Shown one piece after another: positions 34,201-45,700 of a stretch of DNA of 64,000 nucleotides. How positions within the stretch are numbered: position 1 is the stretch's first letter; each line of letters starts with the position of its first letter. The notes beneath the pieces were generated by a model that did no database searches, was not told the origin of the DNA, and saw only the letters and a program-made list of their open reading frames with translations. Made by a program: the position numbers and the translations under genes. The DNA lies in contig OX392536.1 in the NCBI GenBank assembly GCA_947623455.1, positions 11,403,282 to 11,467,281 of the forward strand, written 5' to 3'. Origin of the DNA: Mimachlamys varia. Its lineage: Eukaryota; Mollusca; Bivalvia; Pectinida; Pectinidae.

Positions 34201-36204
34201 CCAGACTAGAAACATCATTCAGACCTTAGGTACACAGACTAGAAACATCATCCTGACCTTAGGTACACAGACTAGAAACATCATCCTGACCTTAGGTACA
34301 CAGACTAGAACATCATCCTGACCTTAGGTACACAGACTAGAACATCATCCTGACCTTAGGTACACAGACTAGAAACATCATCCTGACCTTAGGTACACAG
34401 ACTAGAAACATCATCCTGACCTTAGGTACCAGACTAGAAACATCATCCTGACCTTAGGTACACAGACTAGAAACATCATCCTGACCTTAGGTACACAGAC
34501 TAGAAACATCATCCTGACCTTAGGTTCCAGACTAGAACATCATCCTGACCTTAGGTACACAGACTAGAAACATCATCCTGACCTTAGGTACACAGACTAG
34601 AAACATCATCCTGACCTTAGGTTCCAGACTAGAACATCATCCTGACCTTAGGTACACAGACTAGAAACATCATCCTGACCTTAGGTACACAGACTAGAAA
34701 CATCATTCAGACCTTAGGTACCAGACTAGAAACATCATCCTGACCTTAGGTACACAGACTAGAAACATCATCCTGACCTTAGGTACACAGACTAGAAACA
34801 TCATCCTGACCTTAGGTACACAGACTAGAAACATCATCCTGACCTTAGGTACACAGACTAGAAACATCATCCTGACCTTAGGTACACAGACAGGAAACAT
34901 CATTCTGACCTTAGGTACCAGACTGGAAACATCATTCTGACCTTAGGTACACAGACTAGAAACATCATCCTGACCTTAGGTACACAGACTAGAAACATCA
35001 TCCTGACCTTAGGTACACAGACAGGAAACATCATTCTGACCTTAGGTACCAGACTGGAAACATCATTCTGACCTTAGGTACACAGACTAGAAACATCATC
35101 CTGACTTTAGGTACACAGACTAGAAACATCATCCTGACCTTAGGTACACAGACTAGAAACATCATCCTGACCTTAGGTACACAGACTAGAAACATCATCC
35201 TGACCTTAGGTAAACAGACTGGAAACATCATCCTGACCTTAGGTACACAGACTAGAAACATCATCTTGACCTTAGGTACACAGACTAGAAACATCATCTT
35301 GACCTTAGGTACACAGACTAGAAACATCATCTTGACCTTAGGTACACAGACTAGAAACATCATCCTGACCTTAGGTTCCAGACTAGAACATCATCCTGAC
35401 CTTAGGTACACAGACTAGAAACATCATCTTGACCTTAGGTACACAGACTAGAAACATCATCCTGACCTTAGGTACACAGACTAGAAACATCATCCTGACC
35501 TTAGGTACCAGACTAGAAACATCATTCAGACCTTAGGTACACAGACTAGAAACATCATCCTGACCTTAGGTACACAGATTAGAACATCATCCTGACCTTA
35601 GGTACCAGACTAGAAACATCATCCTGACCTTAGGTACCAGACTAGAAACATCATTCAGACCTTAGGTACACAGACTAGAAACATCATCCTGACCTTAGGT
35701 ACACAGATTAGAACATCATCCTGACCTTAGGTACCAGACTAGAAACATCATCCTGACCTTAGGTACCAGACTAGAAACATCATCCTGACCTTAGGTACAC
35801 AGACTAGACACATCATCCTGACCTTAGGTACACAGACTAGAAACATCATCCTGACCTTAGGTAAACAGACAAGAAACATCATCCTGACCTTAGGTACACA
35901 GACTAGAAACATCATCCTGACTTTAGGTACCAGACTAGAAACATCATCCTGACCTTAGGTACACAGACTAGAAACATCATCCTGACCTTAGGTTCCAGAC
36001 TAGAACATCATCCTGACCTTAGGTACACAGACTAGAAACATCATCCTGACCTTAGGTACACAGACTAGAAACATCATCCTGACCTTAGGTACCAGACTAG
36101 AAACATCATCCTGACCTTAGGTACACAGACTAGAAACATCATCCTGACCTTAGGTACACAGACTAGAAACATCATCCTGACTTTAGGTACACAGACTAGA
36201 AACA
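31222..36204. repeat. 33/32-bp minisatellite, about 150 copies
   Basis: The 33-bp unit is GAAACATCATCCTGACCTTA, GGTACACAGACTA. A 32-bp form has GGTACCAGACTA. A shorter variant lacks two bases (AGAACATC), and other variants include ATTCAGACC and AGACACATC. The 33-bp form encodes an 11-residue repeat on the minus strand, giving many open frames that the 32-bp form breaks. The right end abuts the Penelope-like element at about 36205 with no spacer. Confidence 0.97.
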
Positions 36205-37781
36205 TAAGAACTCCAATATTTTATTTACTACCCAAGATACATAAACCAGGAAACCCTGGACGGCCTATAGTATCACAAATAGGTAGCTGCACAGAGAAAC
36301 TGTCAGAGTTTGTAGATTATCATTTAAAACCTTTAGCATCAAATACAGACTCGTACCTGAAAGACACAAATTCTTTCTTACGGAAAATTCAAGAGATAGG
36401 TGAATTACCACAAGGAAGTTTATTATGCACGGCAGATGTGTCGTCGCTATATACATCTATCCCACACAGAGAAGGAATAAGAGCATCTAAAGAACTATTG
36501 GATAATAGAGAGGATAAGAACCCAGCGACATGGATTATTTTGAGAATGATTGCACTTATCCTTACTAATAATTGTTTTAGATTCGATGAGGATTACTTTA
36601 TACAGGAACAAGGCACAGCAATGGGGACGAAAATGGCACCGAACTATGCGATAATATTCATGGACTACTGGGAAAGAAAATTTCTGTCTACATGTTCGAA
36701 AATCCCATTAGTATGGTGGAGGTACATTGATGATGTTTTTTTCATTTGGACCCATTCACGAGAGGACCTTTCCTCCTTTTTGGATTCGATGAACTCATGT
36801 CACGCGACTATTAAATTAACGGCAGAAGTAAGTACCAAATCGGTGGACTTTCTAGACACCACTGTATTTCTACGGGAAGATAACACCCTGGGCACAAGAG
36901 TATATAATAAACCCACAAATGCGTTCATGTACTTGGATTATCATAGTTGCCACCCTGTACACCAGAAGAAAAACATACCGTACGCTCTAGCATTACGGGT
37001 GAGGAAAATATGCAGTGAAGATATAGACTTTGAAGAGGAGTGTAATAAGTTGCTAAATAGATTGTTGAACAGATCATATCCAAAGAATCTAATTATGGAA
37101 GCCATAGATAGGGCAAGAAAGGTGACGCGAGATTCGCTATTAACTGAAAAAACGGTAACGAGAAATGAGAATTCGATACCATTTGTATTACCATATAATC
37201 CCGGGAACCCACCGATTTCGAAAATTCTACACGAACACAAAAATATCCTGGAAAATGACCCGGAAACGGAAAAAATATTGAACACACAAATCAGGGTCGT
37301 AAACACAGTTCCGAGATCAATTAGAAATATGTTAGTAAGGAGTGACATTAGAGAATTCACGGGACAAAGGGGCAGTCAACCGTGCAAAAAGAACTGTAAA
37401 ATATGTCTACATATGAACACATGTTCCAGTTACACCAGTCACAGTACAGGGAAAAGTTATAAGATATTTGGACGAATAAACTGTCAGAGTCCAAACACTA
37501 TATATCTAATCACATGTAATAAATGTGATAAACAATACGTAGGACAAACATCAAATACATTAAACGTTCGAATCAGAGGCCATCTATACGATATACAGAA
37601 CAAAGATAAGTACAAACCAGTAGCAATACATTTCGCGCAACCTGATCACAATGTCGATGACGTCAAGGTTACCGGCATAACAACTGGTATCAGTGACGTC
37701 AACGTCAGGCTCAGAACCGAAGAGACGTGGATTCAAACGTTAAAAACAAAGCAGCCGTGGGGCATGAACATCATCTCATAA
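36205..37781 (+). CDS. Penelope-like RT and GIY-YIG endonuclease, 5' partial
   Basis: The frame is open across the repeat junction; the coding match begins IRTPIFYLLPKIHKPG, with RPIVS just after, a hallmark of Penelope-like RT fingers. No start codon of its own remains. Then come TADVSSLYTSIPH (first catalytic Asp), QGTAMGTKMAPNYA and RYIDDVFFIW (Asp pair at 36729-36734). A Cys-rich linker CKKNCKICLHMNTC lies near 37386. The GIY-YIG domain reads TIYLITC, QYVGQT, VRIRGH, EETWI and PWGMN, so the Tyr/Gly, Arg, His, Glu and Asn positions seen in the family are present. The protein would nick target DNA and copy the RNA by target-primed reverse transcription. It lacks the N-terminal region, including any DKG motif. 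Its stop codon TAA overlaps the ATG of the next ORF (TAATG at 37779-37783). Confidence 0.9.
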
Positions 37782-38332
37782 TGGTAAAAACGAAGACAAC
37801 ACCACGAAAGATCGTCACAGGTACAGGAAAGATGAAAATACCATGCATCAGGTGTGGTAAAACGTATGGGAGCTTAAGAACTTTAAGAAGGCATGCTAGT
37901 CATGCTCACGTCATTTATGCCAAATGGTATAAATGCAAAATGTGCAGAAAAAACTTTACACGAAGAGATGCACATACAAGACACATGAAAACTGAACACC
38001 CGGGTTATCATGTAGAACCAGAAGAATTCACTCAGGAACCGCAAAAACCAGAACCATTGAGGAGACCATCGGAAGCGTTAACACTGACGCAATTGGAGCG
38101 AGTAAAATTTAGGATTAAACCATCACAGGCCATAGGAGATATGGACTATAGGCATAAAACAAGACCAGTACTAGATACGGTAATGGAACTTCTTAAACAA
38201 GATTTGGAATTAAGCGATTGTGATTCTGAGGACACAGCATCAACATCCAATGATTCAGAACATGAACTTGTGAATTACAAAGAACTCGGATACCAGAGTG
38301 AAGGGACCGATTGCCAGGATGAAAGGGAGTAA
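37781..38332 (+). CDS. Second ORF of Penelope-like element, two C2H2 zinc fingers
   Basis: 183 codons from the ATG at 37781, which shares its A with the last base of the upstream TAA. The frame is also open upstream to 37727, but the stop-start overlap favours 37781. Two C2H2 fingers are seen: Cys22/Cys25/His38/His43 in PCIRCGKTYG...HASHAH, and Cys52/Cys55/His68/His73 in YKCKMCRKNF...RHMKTEH. The N-terminus is basic (KTKTTPRK). The C-terminal half is acidic, including SDCDSEDTASTSNDSEHE. I know of no standard Penelope-like element with this downstream ORF. It may bind nucleic acid to aid integration or target choice, by inference. Alternatively it is a captured host fragment. The overlap resembles stop-start reinitiation used by some non-LTR retrotransposons. 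Confidence 0.75.
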   Translation: MVKTKTTPRKIVTGTGKMKIPCIRCGKTYGSLRTLRRHASHAHVIYAKWYKCKMCRKNFTRRDAHTRHMKTEHPGYHVEPEEFTQEPQKPEPLRRPSEALTLTQLERVKFRIKPSQAIGDMDYRHKTRPVLDTVMELLKQDLELSDCDSEDTASTSNDSEHELVNYKELGYQSEGTDCQDERE

Positions 38333-38560
38333 AACATTGGACTATATTGTAACATTATCTAATTATCATCTATATTTCAGAATATGAACAATGAACATTT
38401 TAATTTTATAATTTAAGTAATTTTAATCAGTTGGAACTAGTAAGTAAAGATAACATGATTTTGTTTGTACATCACTAAATTAGAATGACCGCCCCTTATA
38501 ACAATTAATAGTCACGTGATAAGTGCACCACTTTGAGTGTACTTCAGGGGTTAAAATTTG

Positions 38561-38610
38561 TTGTTCTGTGCCCTGACGAGCCGTAACTGGCGAAACCGGT
38601 CGGCAAGCAA
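38561..38610 (+). ncRNA. Type I hammerhead ribozyme of Penelope-like element
   Basis: The full core is visible: CUGACGA at 38573-38579; helix II GCC/GGC (38580-38582 with 38589-38591) around a GUAACU loop; GAAA at 38592-38595; a minimal helix III made from ACCGGU; cleavage triplet GUC with the cut after 38601. Helix I is UGCC (38569-38572) with GGCA (38602-38605), extended after an internal loop by UUGU (38561-38564) with GCAA (38607-38610). Self-complementary helix III without a loop is known for hammerheads of this element group and favours cleavage as a dimer. It presumably trims element transcripts. All invariant core bases are present. Confidence 0.85.
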
Positions 38611-38614
38611 TAAA
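38609..38614 (+). promoter_or_regulatory. AATAAA polyadenylation-like signal
   Basis: AATAAA directly after the ribozyme in the same orientation. It is the last recognisable signal of the Penelope-like element. Confidence 0.45.
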
Positions 38615-38640
38615 AAGTCTAATTATCTACTCAAGTTTTT

Positions 38641-39761
38641 GAAGCTTTTGAATGTTGAGTACCACTCCTTTTATATATATTGTTATCAACAAATACAGTA
38701 ATAAATCATCAGAATCTTACAGACTTTCAGGAGCTAACTATACTGATCCTCAGCCACTTGGCTAATACCTCCACATCTGTCTGGCCTGCAGGCATGATGC
38801 AGATTGTGTTATAATGTCATCTCAATTGAGGATGACAGCACATTTTTTCAGACAATGTAGCACCCAAACTGACACAAGTGTCTGTTCAGAAGTGCTCAAG
38901 CTGTGATAACAGAACAAATGGGCTCTTTCTCCAGTGTAAGAAGCATTCTGCCAAATCTTCTCGCTTTTCACATGTACACAAATAAATCAAATGCAAGTCA
39001 ATTACACACATTTTTGACTAGAACAGAAAATTTGTTAATTAGAATTGTTGAAACTTTGAAGCCCAATAACCCATTCGACAGAGTTGACGCCTGTAGGAGT
39101 TGTTTAATTTACTCAGGGATAAGTTGTTGAATGTCGAAGAACTTCAAAGGTATACAAAATTGGCATTTCAGCAGTTAGGCTTACTGAGGTTTACAGAGAA
39201 AAAAAAATCACCAGTGATATTTCACAGAAGATTAAATTCGCTCTGAAGCACTAAATATTCCGCAGGAATTCAGTTTGTCTCCAATTAACATATCCTCGTA
39301 AAGTGTATCTCTCGACTTCCTGGTACAACAACCGGGAAAAGTGACAGACAATATTCAATTGGCCAAGGTGACTTCAAAAGTCGGATTTTACGTTTGACAT
39401 TTGTTTTCATCAGTCGGAAAAGGTTATGGTTCTGTGCTGGTTCCACAGTTAACAGATTCGTTAATCAATATTTATATCCATTACCGATATAAGCTAATTT
39501 TCAAATTCATAAAAAATATTTAGGTTTATCTTTCCACTCTTAATAAGACTAAGGAACTTGGGTGGGAAGCGTACGTCATCACTGCAATTTTCTGTGTGAC
39601 TTCTGCATTTAAATAATTTCTAAATATTTTTAATGTGATAACTTTCAATTTCAAAATGAAAAGCAGTTTTAAAAAGTATTAAAATATTAGCATTTTTAAA
39701 ATAATAATGCATCATCATATCTTTTAGAACAGGAAAGTATCATTCCTGCAAATCTAAGAAA
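38641..39761. other. Non-coding spacer
   Basis: No gene seen. A near-perfect inverted repeat, TGTCATCTCAA with TTGAGGATGACA, lies at about 38815-38837. The rest is AT-rich. Confidence 0.4.
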
Positions 39762-42700
39762 TAACTAGGAAAAATATCTCATGTTATCTGAGTATTAGCT
39801 AAGGAACAACATCTCCTGTTATCTGAGTATTAACTGAGGAACAACATCTCCTGTTATCTGAGTATTAACTGAGGAACAACATCTCCTGTTATCTGAGTAT
39901 TAACTGAGGAACAACATCTCCTGTTATCTGAGTATTAACTGAGGAACAACATCTCCTGTTATCTGAGTATTAACTGAGGAACAACATCTCCTGTTATCTG
40001 AGTATTAACTGAGGAACAACATCTCGTGTTATCTGAGTATTTACTGAGGAACAACATCTCCTGTTATCTGAGTATTAACTGAGGAACAACATCTCCTGTT
40101 ATCTGAGTATTAACTGAGGAACAACATCTCCTGTTATCTGAGTATTAACTGAGGAACAACATCTCCTGTTATCTGAGTATTAACTGAGGAACAACATCTC
40201 CTGTTATCTGAGTATTAACTGAGGAACAACATCTCGTGTTATCTGAGTATTTACTGAGGAACAACATCTCCTGTTATCTGAGTATTAACTGAGGAACAAC
40301 ATCTCCTGTTATCAGAGTATTAACTGAGGAACAACATTTCCTGTTATCTGAGTATTAACTGAGGAACAACATCTCGTGTTATCAGAGTATTAACTGAGGA
40401 ACAACATCTCCTGTTATCTGAGTATTAACTGAGGAACAACATCTCCTGTTATCTGAGTATTAACTGAGGAACAACATCTCCTGTTATCAGAGTATTAACT
40501 GAGGAACAACATCTCCTGTTATCAGAGTATTAACTGAGGAACAACATCTCCTGTTATCTGAGTATTAACTGAGGAACAACATCTCCTGTTATCAGAGTAT
40601 TAACTGAGGAACAACATCTCCTGTTATCTGAGTATTAACTGAGGAACAACATCTCCTGTTATCTGAGTATTAACTGAGGAACAACATCTCCTGTTATCTG
40701 AGTATTAACTGAGGAACAACATCTCTTCCTATCTGAGTATTGACTGAGGAACAACATCTCCTGTTATCAGAGTATTAACTGAGGAACAACATCTCCTGTT
40801 ATCTGAGTATTAACTGAGGAACAACATTTCCTGTTATCTGAGTATTAACTGAGGAACAACATCTCCTGTTATCTGAGTATTAACTGAGGAACAACATCTC
40901 CTGTTATCTGAGTATTAACTGAGGAACAACATCTCGTGTTATCTGAGTATTAACTGAGGAACAACATCTCCTGTTATCTGAGTATTTACTGAGGAACAAC
41001 ATCTCCTGTTATCTGAGTATTAACTGAGGAACAACATCTCCTGTTATCTGAGTATTAACTGAGGAACAACATCTCCTGTTAGCTGAGTATTAACTGAGGA
41101 ACAACATCTCCTGTTATCTGAGTATTAACTGAGGAACAACATCTCCTGTTAGCTGAGTATTAACTGAGGAACAACATCTCCTGTTATCTGAGTATTAACT
41201 GAGGAACAACATCTCCTGTTAGCTGAGTATTAACTGAGGAACAACATCTCCTGTTATCTGAGTATTAACTAAGGAACAACATCTCCTGTTATCTGAGTAT
41301 TAACTGAGGAACAACATCTCCTGTTATCTGAGTATTAACTGAGGAACAACATCTCCTGTTATCTGAGTATTAACTGAGGAACAACATCTCCTATTATCTG
41401 AGTATTAACTGAGGAACAACATCTCCTGTTATCTGAGTATTAACTGAGGAACAACATCTCCTATTATCTGAGTATTAACTGAGGAACAACATCTCCTGTT
41501 ATCTGAGTATTTACTGAGGAACAACATCTCCTGTTATCTGAGTATTAACTGAGGAACAACATCTCGTGTTATCTGAGTATTAACTGAGGAACAACATCTC
41601 CTGTTATCTGAGTATTAACTGAGGAACAACATCTCCTGTTATCTGAGTATTAACTGAGGAACAACATCTCCTGTTATCTGAGTATTAACTGAGGAACAAC
41701 ATCTCCTGTTATCTGAGTAATAACTGAGGAACAACATCTCCTGTTAGCTGAGTATTGACTGAGGAACAACATCTCCTGTTATCTGAGTATTAACTGAGGA
41801 ACAACATCTCCTGTTATCTGAGTATTAACTAAGGAACAACATCTCCTGTTATCTGAGTATTAACTGAGGAACAACATCTCCTGTTATCTGAGTATTAACT
41901 GAGGAACAACATCTCCTGTTATCTGAGTATTAACTGAGGAACAACATCTCCTGTTATCTGAGTATTAACTGAGGAACAACATCTCCTGTTATCTGAGTAA
42001 TAACTGAGAAACAACATCTCCTGTTATCTGAGTATTAACTGAGAAACAACATCTCCTGTTATCTGAGTATTGACTGAGGAACAACATCTCCTGTTATCTG
42101 AGTATTAACTGAGGAACAACATCTCCTGTTATCTGAGTATTGACTGAGGAACAACATCTCCTGTTATCTGAGTATTAACTGAGGAACAACATCTCCTGTT
42201 ATCTGAGTATTGACTGAGGAACAACATCTCCTGTTATCTGAGTATTAACTGAGGAACAACATCTCCTGTTATCTGAGTAATAACTGAGGAACAACATCTC
42301 CTGTTATCTGAGTAATAACTGAGGAACAACATCTCCTGTTATCTGAGTATTAACTGAGGAACAACATCTCCTGTTATCTGAGTAATAACTGAGGAACAAC
42401 ATCTCCTGTTAGCTGAGTATTGACTGAGGAACAACATCTCCTGTTATCTGAGTATTGACTGAGGAACAACATCTCCTGTTAGCTGAGTAATAACTGAGGA
42501 ACAACATCTCCTGTTATCTGAGTATTAACTGAGGAACAACATCTCCTGTTATCTGAGTATTGACTGAGGAACAACATCTCCTGTTAGCTGAGTAATAACT
42601 GAGGAACAACATCTCCTGTTAGCTGAGTAATAACTGAGGAACAACATCTCCTGTTATCTGAGTAATAACTGAGGAACAACATCTCCTGTTAGCTGAGTAT

Positions 42701-45700
42701 TGACTGAGGAACAACATCTCCTGTTATCTGAGTATTGACTGAGGAACAACATCTCCTGTTATCTGAGTATTAACTGAGGAACAACATCTCCTGTTATCTG
42801 AGTATTAACTGAGGAACAACATCTCCTGTTATCTGAGTATTAACTGAGGAACAACATCTCCTGTTATCTGAGTATTGACTGAGGAACAACATTTCCTGTT
42901 ATCTGAGTATTAACTGAGGAACAACATCTCCTGTTATCTGAGTAATAACTGAAGAACAACATCTCCTGTTATCTGAGTATTAACTGAGGAACAACATCTC
43001 CTGTTATCTGAGTATTAACTGAGGAACAACATCTCCTGTTATCTGAGTATTAACTAAGGAACAACATCTCCTGTTATCAGAGTATTAACTGAGGAACAAC
43101 ATCTCCTGTTATCTGAGTAATAACTGAGGAACAACATCTCCTGTTATCTGAGTATTGACTGAGGAACAACATCTCCTGTTATCTGAGTATTAACTGAGGA
43201 ACAACATCTCCTGTTATCTGAGTAATAACTGAAGAACAACATCTCCTGTTATCTGAGTAATAACTGAGGAACAACATTTCCTGTTATCTGAGTATTAACT
43301 GAGGAACAACATTTCCTGTTATCTGAGTATTAACTAAGGAACAACATCTCCTGTTATCTGAGTAATAACTGAGGAACAACATCTCCTGTTATCTGAGTAT
43401 TAACTGAGGAACAACATTTCCTGTTATCTGAGTATTAACTGAGGAACAACATCTCCTGTTATCTGAGTATTAACTGAGGAACAACATCTCCTGTTATCTG
43501 AGTATTAACTGAGGAACAACATTTCCTGTTATCTGAGTATTAACTGAGGAACAACATCTCCTGTTATCTGAGTATTAACTGAGGAACAACAGCGACTATT
43601 ATCTGAGTATTTACTGAGGAACAACATCTCCTGTTATCTAAGTATTAACTGAGGAACAACATTTCTTGTTATCTGAGTAATAACTGAGGAACAACATCTC
43701 CTGTTATCTGAGTATTAACTGAGGAACAACATCTCCTGTTATCTGAGTATTAACTGAGGAACAACAGCGACTATTATCTGAGTATTAACTGAGGAACAAC
43801 ATCTCCTGTTATCTAAGTATTAACTGAGGAACAACATCTCCTGTTATCTGAGTATTAACTAAGGAACAACATCTCCTGTTATCTGAGTATTAACTGAGGA
43901 ACAACATCTCCTGTTATCTGAGTATTAACTGAGGAACATCATCTCCTGTTAGCTGAGTATTGACTGAGGAACAACATCTCCTGTTATCTGAGTATTAACT
44001 GAGGAACAACATCTCCTGTTATCTGAGTATTAACTGAGGAACATCATCTCCTGTTATCTGAGTATTAACTGAGGAACAACATCTCCTGTTATCTGAGTAT
44101 TAACTGAGGAACAACATCTCCTGTTAGCTGAGTATTAACTGAGGAACATCATCTCCTGTTATCTGAGTATTAACTGAGGAACATCATCTCCTGTTATCTG
44201 AGTATTAACTGAGGAACAACATCTCCTGTTAGCTGAGTATTAACTGAGGAACAACATCTCCTGTTATCTGAGTATTAACTGAGGAACAACATCTCCTGTT
44301 ATCTGAGTATTAACTGAGGAACAACATTTCCTGTTATCTGAGTATTAACTGAGGAACAACATCTCCTGTTATCTGAGTAATAACTGAGGAACAACATCTC
44401 CTGTTATCTGAGTATTAACTAAGGAACAACATCTCTTGTTATCTGAGTATTAACTGAGGAACAACATCTCCTGTTATCTGAGTATTGACTGAGGAACAAC
44501 ATCTCCTGTTATCTGAGTATTAACTGAGGAACAACATCTCCTGTTATCTGAGTATTAACTGAGGAACAACATCTCCTGTTATCTGAGTATTAACTGAGGA
44601 ACATCAGCGACTATTATCTGAGTATTAACTGAGGAACAACATCTCCTGTTATCTAAGTATTAACTGAGGAACAACATCTCCTGTTATCTAAGTATTAACT
44701 GAGGAACAACATCTCCTGTTATCTGAGTATTAACTGAGGAACATCATCTCCTGTTATCTGAGTATTAACTGAGGAACAACATCTCCTGTTATCTGAGTAT
44801 TAACTGAGGAACAACATTTCCTGTTATCTGAGTATTTACTGAGGAACAACATCTCCTGTTATCTGAGTATTAACTGAGGAACAACATCTCCTGTTATCTG
44901 AGTATTAACTGAGGAACAACATCTCCTGTTATCTGAGTATTAACTGAGGAACAACATTTCCTGTTATCTGAGTATTGACTGAGGAACAACATTTCCTGTT
45001 ATCTGAGTATTAACTGAGGAACATCATCTCCTGTTATCTGAGTATTAACTGAGGAACAACATCTCCTGTTATCTGAGTATTAACTGAGGAACAACATTTC
45101 CTGTTATCTGAGTATTGACTGAGGAACAACATTTCCTGTTATCTGAGTATTAACTGAGGAACAACATCTCCTGTTATCTGAGTATTGACTGAGGAACAAC
45201 ATCTCCTGTTATCTGAGTATTAACTGAGGAACAACATCTCCTGTTATCTGAGTAATAACTGAAGAACAACATCTCCTGTTATCTGAGTAATAACTGAGGA
45301 ACAACATTTCCTGTTATCTGAGTATTAACTGAGGAACAACATTTCCTGTTATCTGAGTATTAACTAAGGAACAACATCTCCTGTTATCTGAGTAATAACT
45401 GAGGAACAACATCTCCTGTTATCTGAGTATTAACTGAGGAACAACATTTCCTGTTATCTGAGTATTAACTGAGGAACAACATCTCCTGTTATCTGAGTAT
45501 TAACTGAGGAACAACATCTCCTGTTATCTGAGTATTAACTGAGGAACAACATTTCCTGTTATCTGAGTATTAACTGAGGAACAACATCTCCTGTTATCTG
45601 AGTATTAACTGAGGAACAACAGCGACTATTATCTGAGTATTTACTGAGGAACAACATCTCCTGTTATCTAAGTATTAACTGAGGAACAACATTTCTTGTT

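Larger units (their letters stand above)
36205..38640 (+). mobile_element. 5'-truncated Penelope-like retroelement
   Basis: It has RT plus GIY-YIG endonuclease, a second zinc-finger ORF, and a hammerhead ribozyme near the 3' end, all on +. The 5' end begins inside the RT domain directly at the minisatellite, so the N-terminal part of the ORF, the 5' UTR and any upstream pseudo-LTR are missing. 5' truncation is common for target-primed insertion. The 3' limit is approximate, set just after the ribozyme and an AATAAA at 38609-38614. All catalytic motifs present are intact. Confidence 0.85.

Noticed and set aside
31244..35363. Many minus-strand frames of repeated MMFLVCVPKVR
   Set aside because: They are the 33-bp unit read in one frame, and break wherever the 32-bp variant occurs.
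36941..37360. 139-codon minus-strand frame
   Set aside because: Shadow of the Penelope-like RT/endonuclease coding strand.
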